Source: an uncultured Collinsella sp. (GTDB lineage: Bacteria > Actinomycetota > Coriobacteriia > Coriobacteriales > Coriobacteriaceae). Taken from it: 64,000 nt of DNA. Of the stretch, positions 24,653 to 32,779 are shown one piece after another. The notes beneath the pieces were generated by a model. It ran no database searches, was not told the origin of the DNA, and was given only the letters and a program-made list of their open reading frames with translations. The stretch is taken from contig CALAMG010000034.1 of NCBI GenBank assembly GCA_937925715.1, positions 57,185 to 121,184 of the forward strand, written 5' to 3'. Both the position numbers and the translations under genes were made by a program. Numbering within the stretch: position 1 is the stretch's first letter; the number at the start of each line of letters is the position of its first letter.

Positions 24653-25786
24653 TTAGATGCGGTTCATCTGAGCGGCGACTTTGTTGTACCAGTCCTGCCA
24701 CGTGGGCGGGCAGTACTTTTTGGCCGCTGCCGGGGTAAGGGTGGAGCCGTAGTTGGCGCCCAGATAGGCAACGTGAGCGGAGATGCCCTCGCTCCAGCTG
24801 CCAAAGCTGCGCCAACCGCCGCCACGTGCACTCCAGCCCCAGGCGTTGTAAGAATTGGCGCAATAAGCACCCTTGGTGCTCTCGATGCAGGCGATGGCGG
24901 GGGACCAACGGGGGTCGACACCGGTATTCCAAGCGGCGACGGCAAAGTTATAGCCCTGGCCTGCCATGGGGGAGCCGGCGAGATAATTGTCGATGCGGCC
25001 TGTCCACTCATTAATGAACGAATCGTAATCGGAGCTACCAGTATTGGAGCTGTTCACCGTGGTGTCGATGGTGGTGTTGGTGTTGGTGGCCTGGCTGCTG
25101 GAATTGCTGCCGCTTACGCCCTCGCCTGAGAGCTTCTCGGCGGCAGCGGCCTTATCGGCCTCAAGCTTGGCAAGCTCGGCGGCATTTTCCTGCTCGGCTT
25201 TTGCCTGTGCCTCGCTGCGGAGCTGCTGGGCCTGTGCCAGCGCATCCTCGGCGTTTTTCTGCTCTGCCTCAAGCTGAGACTTGGCCTGCTGGAGCTCAGC
25301 CTTGTTCTGCTCGAGTTCGGTTTGCATGTTATTGAGCTGTTCGATCTCGTCGACGCTCGAGCTCGTGATCTGGTTGGTGTATTTGCAGGTCGTGATGAAC
25401 TCACCCAGGCTCTGTGCGTTGACCAGGAAGCTCACGATGGGATTGGTGCCCTTCTGATACTTGTACAGATCGCGCATGGCGGAGCTTGCCTTGGCCTGCT
25501 GCTCGGGAAGCTTGGCCTCGATTTCCTCGATGCTTGCCTCATTGGAGTCAATCTGCTTTTGCAGGTCATCGAGTTTGGTGCGGGCGTCGTTGTAGGCGCT
25601 CGTGGCGGCTTCGATCTTCTGCTGGGCTGCGGAAAGCTGGTCCTGCGTTGCCTGCGAGGCGGCATACGCCGCAACGGGGGAGAGCATCGGCGTGGCCGTC
25701 AGCGCAACGGCGAGCACGGCGCTCGTGATGATACGAGCCGGCTTCGACGCAATGAACGCTGCGGTGCGATGATTCGAATGCTGCAT
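24653..25786 (-). CDS. Secreted coiled-coil protein with C-terminal lysozyme/glucosaminidase-like domain
   Basis: A 377-residue exported protein. The N-terminal signal sequence (about 1-44, ending PVAAYAA) is followed by a long coiled coil (about 45-225) of the CwlO/PcsB type (QLSAAQQKIEAATSAYNDARTKLDDLQ), an Ala/Glu/Gln-rich helix, a Ser/Thr/Asn linker (NSSSQATNTNTTIDTT), and a C-terminal domain of about 120 residues (YNFAVAAWNTGVDPRWSPAIACIESTKG, AWGWSARGGG) with a Glu in the position of a lysozyme-like acid. Probably a peptidoglycan hydrolase acting in growth or separation. The start at 25786 has GAGGG 5 nt upstream. Confidence 0.8.
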   Translation of the reverse strand: MQHSNHRTAAFIASKPARIITSAVLAVALTATPMLSPVAAYAASQATQDQLSAAQQKIEAATSAYNDARTKLDDLQKQIDSNEASIEEIEAKLPEQQAKASSAMRDLYKYQKGTNPIVSFLVNAQSLGEFITTCKYTNQITSSSVDEIEQLNNMQTELEQNKAELQQAKSQLEAEQKNAEDALAQAQQLRSEAQAKAEQENAAELAKLEADKAAAAEKLSGEGVSGSNSSSQATNTNTTIDTTVNSSNTGSSDYDSFINEWTGRIDNYLAGSPMAGQGYNFAVAAWNTGVDPRWSPAIACIESTKGAYCANSYNAWGWSARGGGWRSFGSWSEGISAHVAYLGANYGSTLTPAAAKKYCPPTWQDWYNKVAAQMNRI

Positions 25787-25849
25787 CCAGTCCCTCTGCA
25801 ATCAATCGTAGGTTATGGTTCGAACGGTATTCTACTACTGCTTTCGACC

Positions 25850-25893
25850 TCAACTTGAACCTTAAAGGTTCCAAAGGGTCAAGTTGAACTTGA
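25850..25893. promoter_or_regulatory. Palindromes resembling MerR/SoxR-type operators
   Basis: TCAACTTGA (25850-25858) is mirrored by TCAAGTTGA at 25879, and the segment 25879-25893 is a perfect palindrome TCAAGTT-G-AACTTGA followed by GG, close to the SoxR box CCTCAAGTTAACTTGAGG. GAACCTT/AAAGGTTC is nested between. It lies 64-107 bp upstream of the minus-strand cell-wall gene. No MerR gene is present in the window. Confidence 0.4.
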
Positions 25894-26020
25894 GGCTTTG
25901 GCTTTGACCTGCAGTTATGATGAATTGTTGAGAAACCATAGAGTTCAACTTTAACGTTACGGGGGCCTGTTTAAGAGGAACTTTGGGCTGTAAAAGCTAT
26001 CTCAACGTGGGGTTTTACAA

Positions 26021-26653
26021 CTACAGCGTGCCCTCCTGGCGAGCCTGCTCAATCTCTTCGAGCGCCTCGGCGGGGGTGAACGAGCAAGTGCCGTCGCCGA
26101 GCTTGACCACCTGGATTTCGTCGCCGGTATGGACCTCTCCGCCCTTTAGCACCACGCCAAAAACGCCCTCGTGGGGAAAGATGCAGTCGCCGGCGAGATA
26201 GTAGATGGCACAGCGGATGTGGCAGACCTTACCGATCTGACTGATTTCGACCAGGACATCGTTGCCAATCTTGAGCTGCGTTCCCAGGGGGAGCGAGAGT
26301 AGATTGATGCCTTGCGTGGTGAAGTTCTCTCCAAAGTCACCCTCGTGTACGTCGAGCCCGCGTGCCTGCGCCGTCTGGATGGACTCCGCGGCTAAAAAAG
26401 AGACCTGGCGGTGCCAATGTCCGGCGTGCGCATCGGTAGCGAGGCCAAATTGCTCGATGACGGTGTCGCGTCCATCGGCGACGGGCGACTTGCGAGTGCC
26501 TTTGTGCTCCGACGTGTTGATTGAGACGATACGGGCAGGCCCGTTGTAAGCATCGTTTGCGGTGCGTAGGGGAACTGCCGTCTGGGCACGATCCGCAAGT
26601 TCGCGCTTGGCGGCGTCAATGATGGGGTTGTTGATCGGATGAGCCTGGGGCAC
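26021..26653 (-). CDS. MOSC domain protein
   Basis: A 210-residue cytoplasmic protein with a MOSC (molybdenum cofactor sulfurase C-terminal) beta-barrel: RIVSINTSEHKGTRK, GLATDAHAGHWHRQVSFLA, GDFGENFTTQGINLLSLPLGTQLKIG, and a conserved cysteine in GKVCHIRCAIYYLAGDCIFP. Stand-alone MOSC proteins handle sulfur or molybdopterin; the exact substrate is unknown. It starts with GTG at 26653, preceded by AAAGGTG. No Moco biosynthesis gene is adjacent. Confidence 0.88.
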   Translation of the reverse strand: MPQAHPINNPIIDAAKRELADRAQTAVPLRTANDAYNGPARIVSINTSEHKGTRKSPVADGRDTVIEQFGLATDAHAGHWHRQVSFLAAESIQTAQARGLDVHEGDFGENFTTQGINLLSLPLGTQLKIGNDVLVEISQIGKVCHIRCAIYYLAGDCIFPHEGVFGVVLKGGEVHTGDEIQVVKLGDGTCSFTPAEALEEIEQARQEGTL

Positions 26654-26885
26654 GGTGCACCTTTCGACGGGGCGGGCAACATGTTGAATCCTACAACAAT
26701 GGTAGGGTTATTGCCCGTTGTCATACAACGGTGAGCGCCGTCTTCGTGCTGGCCTTCGTGCTGGACGATTACGTTGATTGCCATAGATACGGTGGAGCTT
26801 TGGGCGCCGGCGGCTTGGCACGCTAGAATAAATCAGTTGCGCAAAGACCGCCCGTTGTGTGGGCAGTTCATGATAGGAAGTTTCC

Positions 26886-28142
26886 ATGGCATTGCAATTT
26901 TCAGAGCGCGAGTTCATTCCCGTGCTGCTCGGTGGCGACATCAACGCCTATTCGGTGGCGCGCGCCTTCTACGAGGAGTACCAGGTCAAGAGTCTGGTCT
27001 TTGGCAAGTATCAGACGGGTCCCGCGTACCGCAGCCAGATTATCGACTACACGCCCAACGTGGATATCGACACCATGCCCGTGATGCTCAAAACCGTCAA
27101 CGGCATTGCCCAAGCGCATGCCGACAAGACGATTGTCCTTGTGGGCTGTGGCGACAACTATGTTGCCCTCGTGGCTCAGGCCAAGGATGCTCATGAGTTG
27201 GCGGATAACATCGTCGCGCCTTACGCTCCCTATAGCATGCTCGAGCAGTGCCAGAAGAAGGAGATCTTCTACGAGCTGTGCGAGAAGCATGGCGTGCCTT
27301 ATCCGCATACCTTTACCTTCACCATGGCGATGCTGAACGACCAAGGCGAGGCACCTGCCGAGGTGCTCGATCAGATCGATTTTCCCTACCCGATGATTCT
27401 GAAGCCTTCTGACGGCATCATGTGGTGGCAGCACGAGTTCGAGGGCCAGAAGAAGGCCTATGAGATTGCCGACCGCGCCGAGCTGGAACAGGTCATTCGC
27501 GATTCGTATGCCAGCGGCTACACCGACGACCTGATCTTGCAGGATCGCGTGCCCGGCAACGACGAGTACATGCGCGTGCTCACCAGTTATTCCGACCGCA
27601 ACGGCAAGGTGCGCATGATGTGCCTGGGTCACGTGCTGCTCGAGGAGCATCAGCCTCACGGTGTCGGCAACCACGCCTGCATCATCACCGAGCCCAATGA
27701 CGAGCTCATGGGCGGCGTGCGCAAGTTGCTCGAGGACCTTCACTTTGTGGGCTATTCCAACTTTGACGTTAAGTACGACGAGCGCGACGGCTCGTTTAAG
27801 TTCTTCGATTTCAACACGCGCCAGGGCCGCAGTAACTACTACGTCACTAACAGTGGCTTTAACGTTGCCAAGTATGTGGTGGACGAGTATGTGTTCAACC
27901 GTCCATTTGAGCCGGAGTTTGTGACGGCTCAGGACGAGGCCCTGTGGATGGTCGTCCCCATGGGCGTCGTCGACAAGTACGTCAAGGATCCCGAGCTGCG
28001 CGCTAAGGTGCATCGCCTGGACAAGGAAGGCAAGGGCGCCGACCCTTCGTTTATGAAGGGCGACTTTGTCTTTAACCGCTGGCTTCGCATGTGGCACACC
28101 AAGCTGCGCCACTTTAAGCTGTTCAAGACGTATTACAAGTAG
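26886..28142 (+). CDS. ATP-grasp carboxylate-amine ligase, D-aspartate ligase-like
   Basis: A 418-residue ATP-grasp enzyme: N-terminal FIPVLLGGDINAYSVARAFYEEYQVKSLVFGKYQTGPAY, MILKPSDGIMWW (ATP-binding Lys) at about 170, and metal/ATP residues in FKFFDFNTRQGRSNYY at about 305. The N-terminus closely resembles the D-aspartate ligase family that adds D-Asp to the peptidoglycan stem lysine or ornithine in enterococci. The next gene, 84 bp downstream, is an aspartate/glutamate racemase, matching the enterococcal ligase-racemase pairing and supporting a cross-bridge role. The substrate is inferred. Confidence 0.82.
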   Translation: MALQFSEREFIPVLLGGDINAYSVARAFYEEYQVKSLVFGKYQTGPAYRSQIIDYTPNVDIDTMPVMLKTVNGIAQAHADKTIVLVGCGDNYVALVAQAKDAHELADNIVAPYAPYSMLEQCQKKEIFYELCEKHGVPYPHTFTFTMAMLNDQGEAPAEVLDQIDFPYPMILKPSDGIMWWQHEFEGQKKAYEIADRAELEQVIRDSYASGYTDDLILQDRVPGNDEYMRVLTSYSDRNGKVRMMCLGHVLLEEHQPHGVGNHACIITEPNDELMGGVRKLLEDLHFVGYSNFDVKYDERDGSFKFFDFNTRQGRSNYYVTNSGFNVAKYVVDEYVFNRPFEPEFVTAQDEALWMVVPMGVVDKYVKDPELRAKVHRLDKEGKGADPSFMKGDFVFNRWLRMWHTKLRHFKLFKTYYK

Positions 28143-28226
28143 ATGAGTGCGGCGCCCGCCCGGTTTGCATCGGGCGGGCGCGGGTATGATACGCGCAATT
28201 GCGCAAGCGTCACCAAGGAGGCGGCG

Positions 28227-28973
28227 ATGGAAAAGCTGGGAGTTATCGGCGGCATGGGCGCCGAGGCCACGTCGTATTACTACGACCAGGTGGTGCGCCA
28301 CACGGCTGCTGCCTGCGATCAGGAACATATCGACATGGTGGTGCTCTCCAAGTCGACCATGCCCGACCGCACGCTGGCCATTAAAACCGGCGAGCATGCC
28401 AAGCTGCTGGCGACCATGAAAGAGTGTGCCCAGGCACTCGAGTCGCTGGGCTGTGCGCACATTGCCATTCCCTGCAACACGTCACACTACTTCTACGACC
28501 AGATCCAGTCGTTTACGAAGGTGCCGATTATCCACATGCCGCGTGAGTCGGTGCGCTATGCTCTGGCCGGTGCGGTGATGGGGGAGTGCGAGTTCGATCC
28601 CAACCTGAGTATGCCGGCAGAGCCGGTGCACAAGATTGGCATCATGGGCACCGACGGAACCGTGGGCGCGGGCGTCTACGGCCGCGAATGTAGGGCTGCG
28701 GGTGTTGAGGTCGTCTATCCCAGCGAGAAACGTCAGAACGATGTGATGTCGCTTATCTACGATGATGTGAAGGCCGGACGTGAGCCCGATATGGATAAGT
28801 TCGACCGCGTGATGTGGGAGTTCGCTCGTAGTGGCTGCGACCGTGTCATTCTGGCCTGCACCGAGCTATCGGTGCTGCAGAAGTATCGAGAGATGCCCGA
28901 GATCACCCTCGATGCCATGGATGTCCTGGTGCGCGAATCCATCATCCGCAGCGGCGCCCCCTACCGCCTCTAG
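28227..28973 (+). CDS. Aspartate/glutamate racemase family protein
   Basis: PLP-independent racemase of 248 residues with the two catalytic cysteine motifs IAIPCNTSHYFYDQI (about residue 81) and VILACTELSVL (about residue 213), and an N-terminal LGVIGGMGAEATSYYY typical of aspartate racemases. The start at 28227 has AAGGAGG 5 nt upstream; the longer open frame before it is not supported. Its position after a D-aspartate-ligase-like gene suggests it provides D-Asp for the cell wall. Confidence 0.88.
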   Translation: MEKLGVIGGMGAEATSYYYDQVVRHTAAACDQEHIDMVVLSKSTMPDRTLAIKTGEHAKLLATMKECAQALESLGCAHIAIPCNTSHYFYDQIQSFTKVPIIHMPRESVRYALAGAVMGECEFDPNLSMPAEPVHKIGIMGTDGTVGAGVYGRECRAAGVEVVYPSEKRQNDVMSLIYDDVKAGREPDMDKFDRVMWEFARSGCDRVILACTELSVLQKYREMPEITLDAMDVLVRESIIRSGAPYRL

Positions 28974-28979
28974 CTTTCG

Positions 28980-29000
28980 ACCTGTCAAAAAGGGACAGGT
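28980..29000. repeat. ACCTGTC / GACAGGT hairpin repeat
   Basis: A 7-bp inverted repeat with an AAAAAGG loop just after the racemase stop. The word is shared with the palindromic repeats flanking the DUF2974 gene. Confidence 0.45.
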
Positions 29001-29032
29001 TAATTTTGGCAGGTTTTATCTGGTGAAACAGT

Positions 29033-29070
29033 AAAGGCCTCGGCTCGTTTGGTGCGAGCTGAGGCCTTTT
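29033..29070. terminator. Bidirectional terminator between the racemase gene and ecfT
   Basis: A 15-bp stem with one mismatch (AAAGGCCTCGGCTCG with CGAGCTGAGGCCTTT) and a 6-7-nt loop, followed by TTTT on the plus strand and by T-rich sequence on the minus strand. Confidence 0.85.
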
Positions 29071-29098
29071 GCGTTGGGCGGTTGCTGTCGGTGGTGAA

Positions 29099-29845
29099 CT
29101 AGAACAGGAAGCCGATGGCGATAAGGGCGATGCTGATGATAAGTACGGCAATGTCCAAGCCTTTGATGGGGTAGCGCTTATACGAACTCGCACGCGTGCG
29201 CAGGTAGAAGCCGCGCTGCTCGGCGGCAAGCGCGGTGGCATCGGTCTTGCCCACGCTCGAGATAAGCAGCGGCACACACAGCGGCAGCATGAGTTTGAGT
29301 TTCTTGACGGGATTCTTAGTGTCGTATTCGACGCCGCGTGCAGTCTGCGCCTCCATGATGGCGTTCATTTCCTGGCCAAATACCGGCACAAAACGCAGCG
29401 CCGTGGTAAAGGTGAAGGCATAGCGATATGGCACGTGCAGCACCTCGACGCAAGCGTTGGCGAGGTCGTTGAGCTTGGTCACCATAAGCATGAGGATGAG
29501 TGGCAGCGCCACGCCCAACAGGCGTAGGCAGGCCTTCGATCCGGTAATGAGGCCCGTGTCGGTGATAAAGCCCCACACCATGTTGCCGTCGCGCATAAAA
29601 GCCAGCTGAAGCACCAGCATGATGAGCGCGAGCGGAATCAGCAGCTTGAGCAGCGCGAGCAGGCGGTCGACGACACCGGCGTAGGCGCCCAGTGCAAGGG
29701 TGAGCGCCAAAAAGCCCAACAGCGCCACGTAGGTGTCGGACAGGAAGATGCCGATGATGATGGCGGCGGCAAGGCCCAATTTGACGACCGGGTTCAAGCG
29801 GTGCAGCAGTGTATCGCCCGGCATATAGTCGATGACGTTAACCAC
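29099..29845 (-). CDS. ecfT: ECF transporter transmembrane component EcfT
   Basis: Energy-coupling factor T subunit, 248 residues with five or six transmembrane segments and the cytoplasmic coupling helices: AQTARGVEYD and AAEQRGFYLRTRASSYKRY contain the Ala-Arg-Gly-type motifs that contact the ATPases. The N-terminus DYMPGDTLLHRLNPVVKL is typical. It overlaps the double-ATPase gene by 8 bp and is the last gene of the operon. Confidence 0.9.
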   Translation of the reverse strand: MVNVIDYMPGDTLLHRLNPVVKLGLAAAIIIGIFLSDTYVALLGFLALTLALGAYAGVVDRLLALLKLLIPLALIMLVLQLAFMRDGNMVWGFITDTGLITGSKACLRLLGVALPLILMLMVTKLNDLANACVEVLHVPYRYAFTFTTALRFVPVFGQEMNAIMEAQTARGVEYDTKNPVKKLKLMLPLCVPLLISSVGKTDATALAAEQRGFYLRTRASSYKRYPIKGLDIAVLIISIALIAIGFLF

Positions 29846-31589
29846 GGTGGACCATCTCCTCGGTAATGCGAACGATATCGGTGACCTCGCTCACCTGTGC
29901 AAAGGCGGGAGAGACGGAGGATGCCAGGCGACGAGAAAGCTCTATGACCTGGGGCGGCTCAACGTAGGCTCGCTGCATGAGCTCGATGTTCGAGAACAGC
30001 TCGTGCGTGCGGCCGCGCTCGAGGATGCGGCCGTCGGCCATTACTACAATGCGCTCGGCAAAGTCGGAGACGACTTCCATGTCGTGGCAGACCATGATTA
30101 CAGCGCAGCCGCGCTCGGCCATGGTGCGAACGGTTTCCATGACGGTCATGCACTCGCGGTAGTCAAGGCCGCTCGTAGGCTCGTCGAGCACCACGATTTT
30201 GGGCTCTACGACCACGACGGAGGCGAGTGCCACCATCTGGCGCTGGCCGCGCGAGAGCGAGAAGGGCGCCTCGTCGGCCGGCAAGCCAAAGCGGTCGATG
30301 ACGAGCTGGGCGCGACGCAGCGCCTCGGCACGGTCGATGCCGGCAAGCTCCAGGCCAAAGGCGACCTCGTCGAGCACGGTGTCCTTGCAGATCTGGCGGT
30401 CGGGGTTTTGGAAGAGCGTTGCGACCTCGCGGGCGATACGGCTCGTGGGGACGGCTGCGGTATCCAGTCCCGTGACGCGCACGCTGCCCGAGGCGGGCTT
30501 AAGCAGGCCTGTGAGCAGCTTGGTGAGTGTGGTCTTGCCGGCGCCGTTTTGGCCGACGATGCCCACGAGCTCGCCGGGATAGAGGGTCAGGTTGAGGTCG
30601 TGGACGGCGGCGCCGCCATTGGGATAGGCAAACTCAACGTGATCGAAGGCGAGCACGGGCTCGGCGTCCTTGGCGTGCGGGCGCAACGACGGTGCGTGCG
30701 GTGAGCCGGCGGGTGCCTGAGTGTCGCTGTTTGCGTGTGCGGGGTCGACGATGCCCGTAATCAGGCGCTCGGCCTCATCAACATCCAAACAGGGAGTGCC
30801 GCTGGCCAGGCCATCGGCCTCGAGGCTGTTGAAAATGCGCGTGACACGCGGGCAATCGACGCCGATGGCGCGGAGCTCATCGGTGTGCGCGAAGACCTCG
30901 TGCGGCTTGCCCTGTAGCGCGATTTCGCCATGATTGAGCACGAGCACGCGGTTGCAATACTCCGAAAGCAGGGCGACTTTTTGCTCAACGACAACGATGG
31001 TGATGCCGAGTGCACGGTTGGCCTCACGCAGGGTCTCGAAGACCAGCGTGGAGCTGGCGGGGTCGAGCGCCGCGGTGGGTTCGTCGAGCACGAGCACGCG
31101 CGGACGCATGGCGAGGATGGCGGCGATGGCAACCTTTTGCTTTTGGCCGCCCGAAAGCGTGGGGATCTCGCGGTCGCGCAGGTCGCTGATACCGACGGTC
31201 TTAAGCGTCTCGCTCAAGCGCTGCTCGATCTGGTCGTGCGGAACGCCAAAGTTCTCGAGGCCAAAGAGCATTTCGTCCTCAACGACCGAAGCGACCATCT
31301 GGGTATCGATGTCCTGCAACACGCTGCCGACGATCTGCGATATGTCGGTGAGCGAGACCTCGCAGGTGTCGTGGCCGTCAACTAACACGGAGCCATAAAA
31401 GGCGCCGGTGTAGTGGTGAGGTACGGCGCCCGACAGACAGGCGGCAAGTGTGGACTTACCGGCGCCCGAAGGCCCGATAATGCCGATAAAATCTCCCCTG
31501 TTCACGCCGAGCGAGATATGCTTAAGCGCCTGCTCGGTCTGCGTGCCATAGGAGAACGAGACATCGTCGACGTTGATGATCGTTTCCAT
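29838..31589 (-). CDS. ECF transporter ATPase with two fused ATP-binding domains
   Basis: A 583-residue protein equal to EcfA and EcfA' in one chain. Domain 1 (about 1-250): Walker A GPSGAGKST, signature LSGGQKQK, Walker B LVLDEPTAALD. A linker of about 50 residues follows. Domain 2 (about 305-575): GQNGAGKTT, signature LSRGQRQ (Arg replaces the second Gly, seen in some ECF ATPases), IVVLDEPTSGLD. It energises EcfT and the S component encoded upstream. The gap to the S-component gene is 212 bp and contains two palindromic elements. Confidence 0.92.
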   Translation of the reverse strand: METIINVDDVSFSYGTQTEQALKHISLGVNRGDFIGIIGPSGAGKSTLAACLSGAVPHHYTGAFYGSVLVDGHDTCEVSLTDISQIVGSVLQDIDTQMVASVVEDEMLFGLENFGVPHDQIEQRLSETLKTVGISDLRDREIPTLSGGQKQKVAIAAILAMRPRVLVLDEPTAALDPASSTLVFETLREANRALGITIVVVEQKVALLSEYCNRVLVLNHGEIALQGKPHEVFAHTDELRAIGVDCPRVTRIFNSLEADGLASGTPCLDVDEAERLITGIVDPAHANSDTQAPAGSPHAPSLRPHAKDAEPVLAFDHVEFAYPNGGAAVHDLNLTLYPGELVGIVGQNGAGKTTLTKLLTGLLKPASGSVRVTGLDTAAVPTSRIAREVATLFQNPDRQICKDTVLDEVAFGLELAGIDRAEALRRAQLVIDRFGLPADEAPFSLSRGQRQMVALASVVVVEPKIVVLDEPTSGLDYRECMTVMETVRTMAERGCAVIMVCHDMEVVSDFAERIVVMADGRILERGRTHELFSNIELMQRAYVEPPQVIELSRRLASSVSPAFAQVSEVTDIVRITEEMVHRG

Positions 31590-31607
31590 GGATACCTTTC
31601 ATAGTCA

Positions 31608-31651
31608 TTGGGGACGTTCTTACATGACTAGTCGTTTAAGAACGTCCCCAA
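31608..31651. repeat. Palindromic repeat TTGGGGACGTTCTTA / TAAGAACGTCCCCAA
   Basis: Perfect 15-bp arms (31608-31622 with 31637-31651) around a loop that itself contains the palindrome GACTAGTC. It lies between the S-component gene and the ATPase gene. Confidence 0.65.
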
Positions 31652-31694
31652 AAGCTCGTTGTTTGGGACAGTCTTTGGTGGTGAAGTACGGAGG

Positions 31695-31795
31695 CGGCTT
31701 TACGAGGTGCCCCAGGTTGGCGCGAAAGAGGAACGAAGCGTACTTGGGTACGCGAGCGACGAATGAACGCCAAGATGGGGTGGCTCGTAAAGCCG
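31695..31795. repeat. About 101-bp structured repeat element, copy B
   Basis: Terminal 12-bp perfect inverted repeat CGGCTTTACGAG / CTCGTAAAGCCG, then GTGCCCCAGGTTGGCG pairing with CGCCAAGATGGGGTGG, and an inner hairpin GCGTAC...GTACGC. Its minus strand is homologous to 1491-1587, with compensatory changes in the stem. Confidence 0.65.
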
Positions 31796-31801
31796 GGCAG
31801 G

Positions 31802-32374
31802 TTAGTTGAGCTTAAGGGACTTCTGGATGGGCAGGTAGAGAGCGCCGACCAGGATGGCGTTAAAGACGGCGGTCATGGCGACGACGGGCAGCATGGCAGC
31901 GGCGAGCTCGCTCACCACGCCGAGCATGGCCATCTTGATGACCATGAAGATGACGCCCGAGACAAAGGTGGTCACGAAGGCTGCGACGATGGCGACGGCG
32001 GGCTTAACCTGGCCGTCCTTGGCGGCAGCGTTGACAATGACGGCCATGAGCATGGCAGCGATGCCCTCGGCGGCAAAATCGACAAACGGCGAGGTGGTGG
32101 TGATCTGGATCACGGCGGCCGAGATCAGGCCGATGACGAGTGCCTGACCGATGTTGGGGCGCACGACCAGGATAGTGAGGCAGAAGGCCGAGATAATGAA
32201 CTCGGGGCTGATCATACCGCCCGAGATGCCGGAGATAGCCTTGCCGACGGTGAAGTTGAGGATGAAGCCAGCGGCAAGCAGGATGGCGAGCAAGACAAGG
32301 GCACGGACGTCGAGTTTGCCGCGGTCGGCGGTCTGGACGGTGCGGGGCTGGGCGGTGGTGGTGTTCTGAGACAT
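31802..32374 (-). CDS. ECF transporter S component, probably tryptophan-specific
   Basis: A 190-residue integral membrane protein with about five or six transmembrane segments. The sequence MISPEFIISAFCLTILVVRPNIGQALVIGLISAAVIQITTT resembles the TrpP tryptophan-transporter family of S components. It is followed downstream by the double ATPase and EcfT genes, giving a dedicated ECF system. Specificity is strongly suggested by the transcript leader, which encodes a peptide with three consecutive Trp codons (32521-32589) before an attenuator-like terminator. Tryptophan uptake is an inference from these two lines. Confidence 0.8.
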   Translation of the reverse strand: MSQNTTTAQPRTVQTADRGKLDVRALVLLAILLAAGFILNFTVGKAISGISGGMISPEFIISAFCLTILVVRPNIGQALVIGLISAAVIQITTTSPFVDFAAEGIAAMLMAVIVNAAAKDGQVKPAVAIVAAFVTTFVSGVIFMVIKMAMLGVVSELAAAMLPVVAMTAVFNAILVGALYLPIQKSLKLN

Positions 32375-32453
32375 GGTGAAAATCCTTTCGGAGGGGAAGT
32401 GAAAGAGAAGAAAGCGGAGGCGCGCGATGCGAATGCGATCGGGCTCGAGATAG

Positions 32454-32484
32454 AAAAAGGCCCCCGGTCGAAACCGGAGGCCTT
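32454..32484 (-). terminator. Attenuator terminator before the S-component gene
   Basis: On the minus strand, a 12-bp stem with one mismatch, AAGGCCTCCGGT with ACCGGGGGCCTT, loop TTCG, followed by TTTTTC. It sits between the Trp-rich leader peptide gene and the S-component gene, so it must be bypassed for expression. Upstream segments CTCACC (32520-32525), GGTGTGAG (32509-32516) and TCACCT (32489-32494, all plus strand) can form mutually exclusive pairings. Confidence 0.78.
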
Positions 32485-32520
32485 CTAATCACCTAGAGCG
32501 CAAAAACAGGTGTGAGGGAC

Positions 32521-32589
32521 TCACCGTCGACCGATCGTATTCGCATCACGCCACCACCAGTTGTTGAGAGACTTCATCGTGTTCTTCAT
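32521..32589 (-). CDS. Trp-rich attenuation leader peptide (22 residues, three consecutive Trp)
   Basis: A short gene with AAGGAG 8 nt before ATG. The peptide begins MKNTMKSLNN, then WWW (codons 11-13, plus-strand 32551-32559 read as CCACCACCA), then RDANTIGRR and TGA. It lies upstream of a terminator hairpin and the ECF S-component gene. The design matches ribosome-mediated transcription attenuation: ribosome stalling at Trp codons under Trp shortage would alter leader pairing and permit read-through. The peptide itself probably has no other function. Confidence 0.82.
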   Translation of the reverse strand: MKNTMKSLNNWWWRDANTIGRR

Positions 32590-32647
32590 GTTGGTGGCTC
32601 CTTTCGTGATGCCGTGGCGCGGTCGCACCTAGTTGCTGTTGCGCTGC

Positions 32648-32653
32648 ACTATA
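32648..32653 (-). promoter_or_regulatory. -10 element of the Trp leader/ECF transcript
   Basis: TATAGT on the minus strand, 59 bp upstream of the leader peptide start, embedded in an imperfect palindrome (CGCTG...CAGCG). No good -35 hexamer is visible. Confidence 0.4.
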
Positions 32654-32779
32654 GCACAGCGAAGTGTGTGCAGGGAATCTTTTTTGAAAAGATTTCGGCG
32701 ATGTTTCCCGCCGGTCGAATGGGTGGCTGGGCGGGCGGGCGACCTTGGCCATCCCGCCTGCGCCTTAAGGTGGGGGTTC

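Noticed and set aside
26901..28460. Minus-strand frame of 519 codons opposite the ATP-grasp ligase
   Set aside because: No domain or start signal; the opposite strand has clear ATP-grasp motifs.
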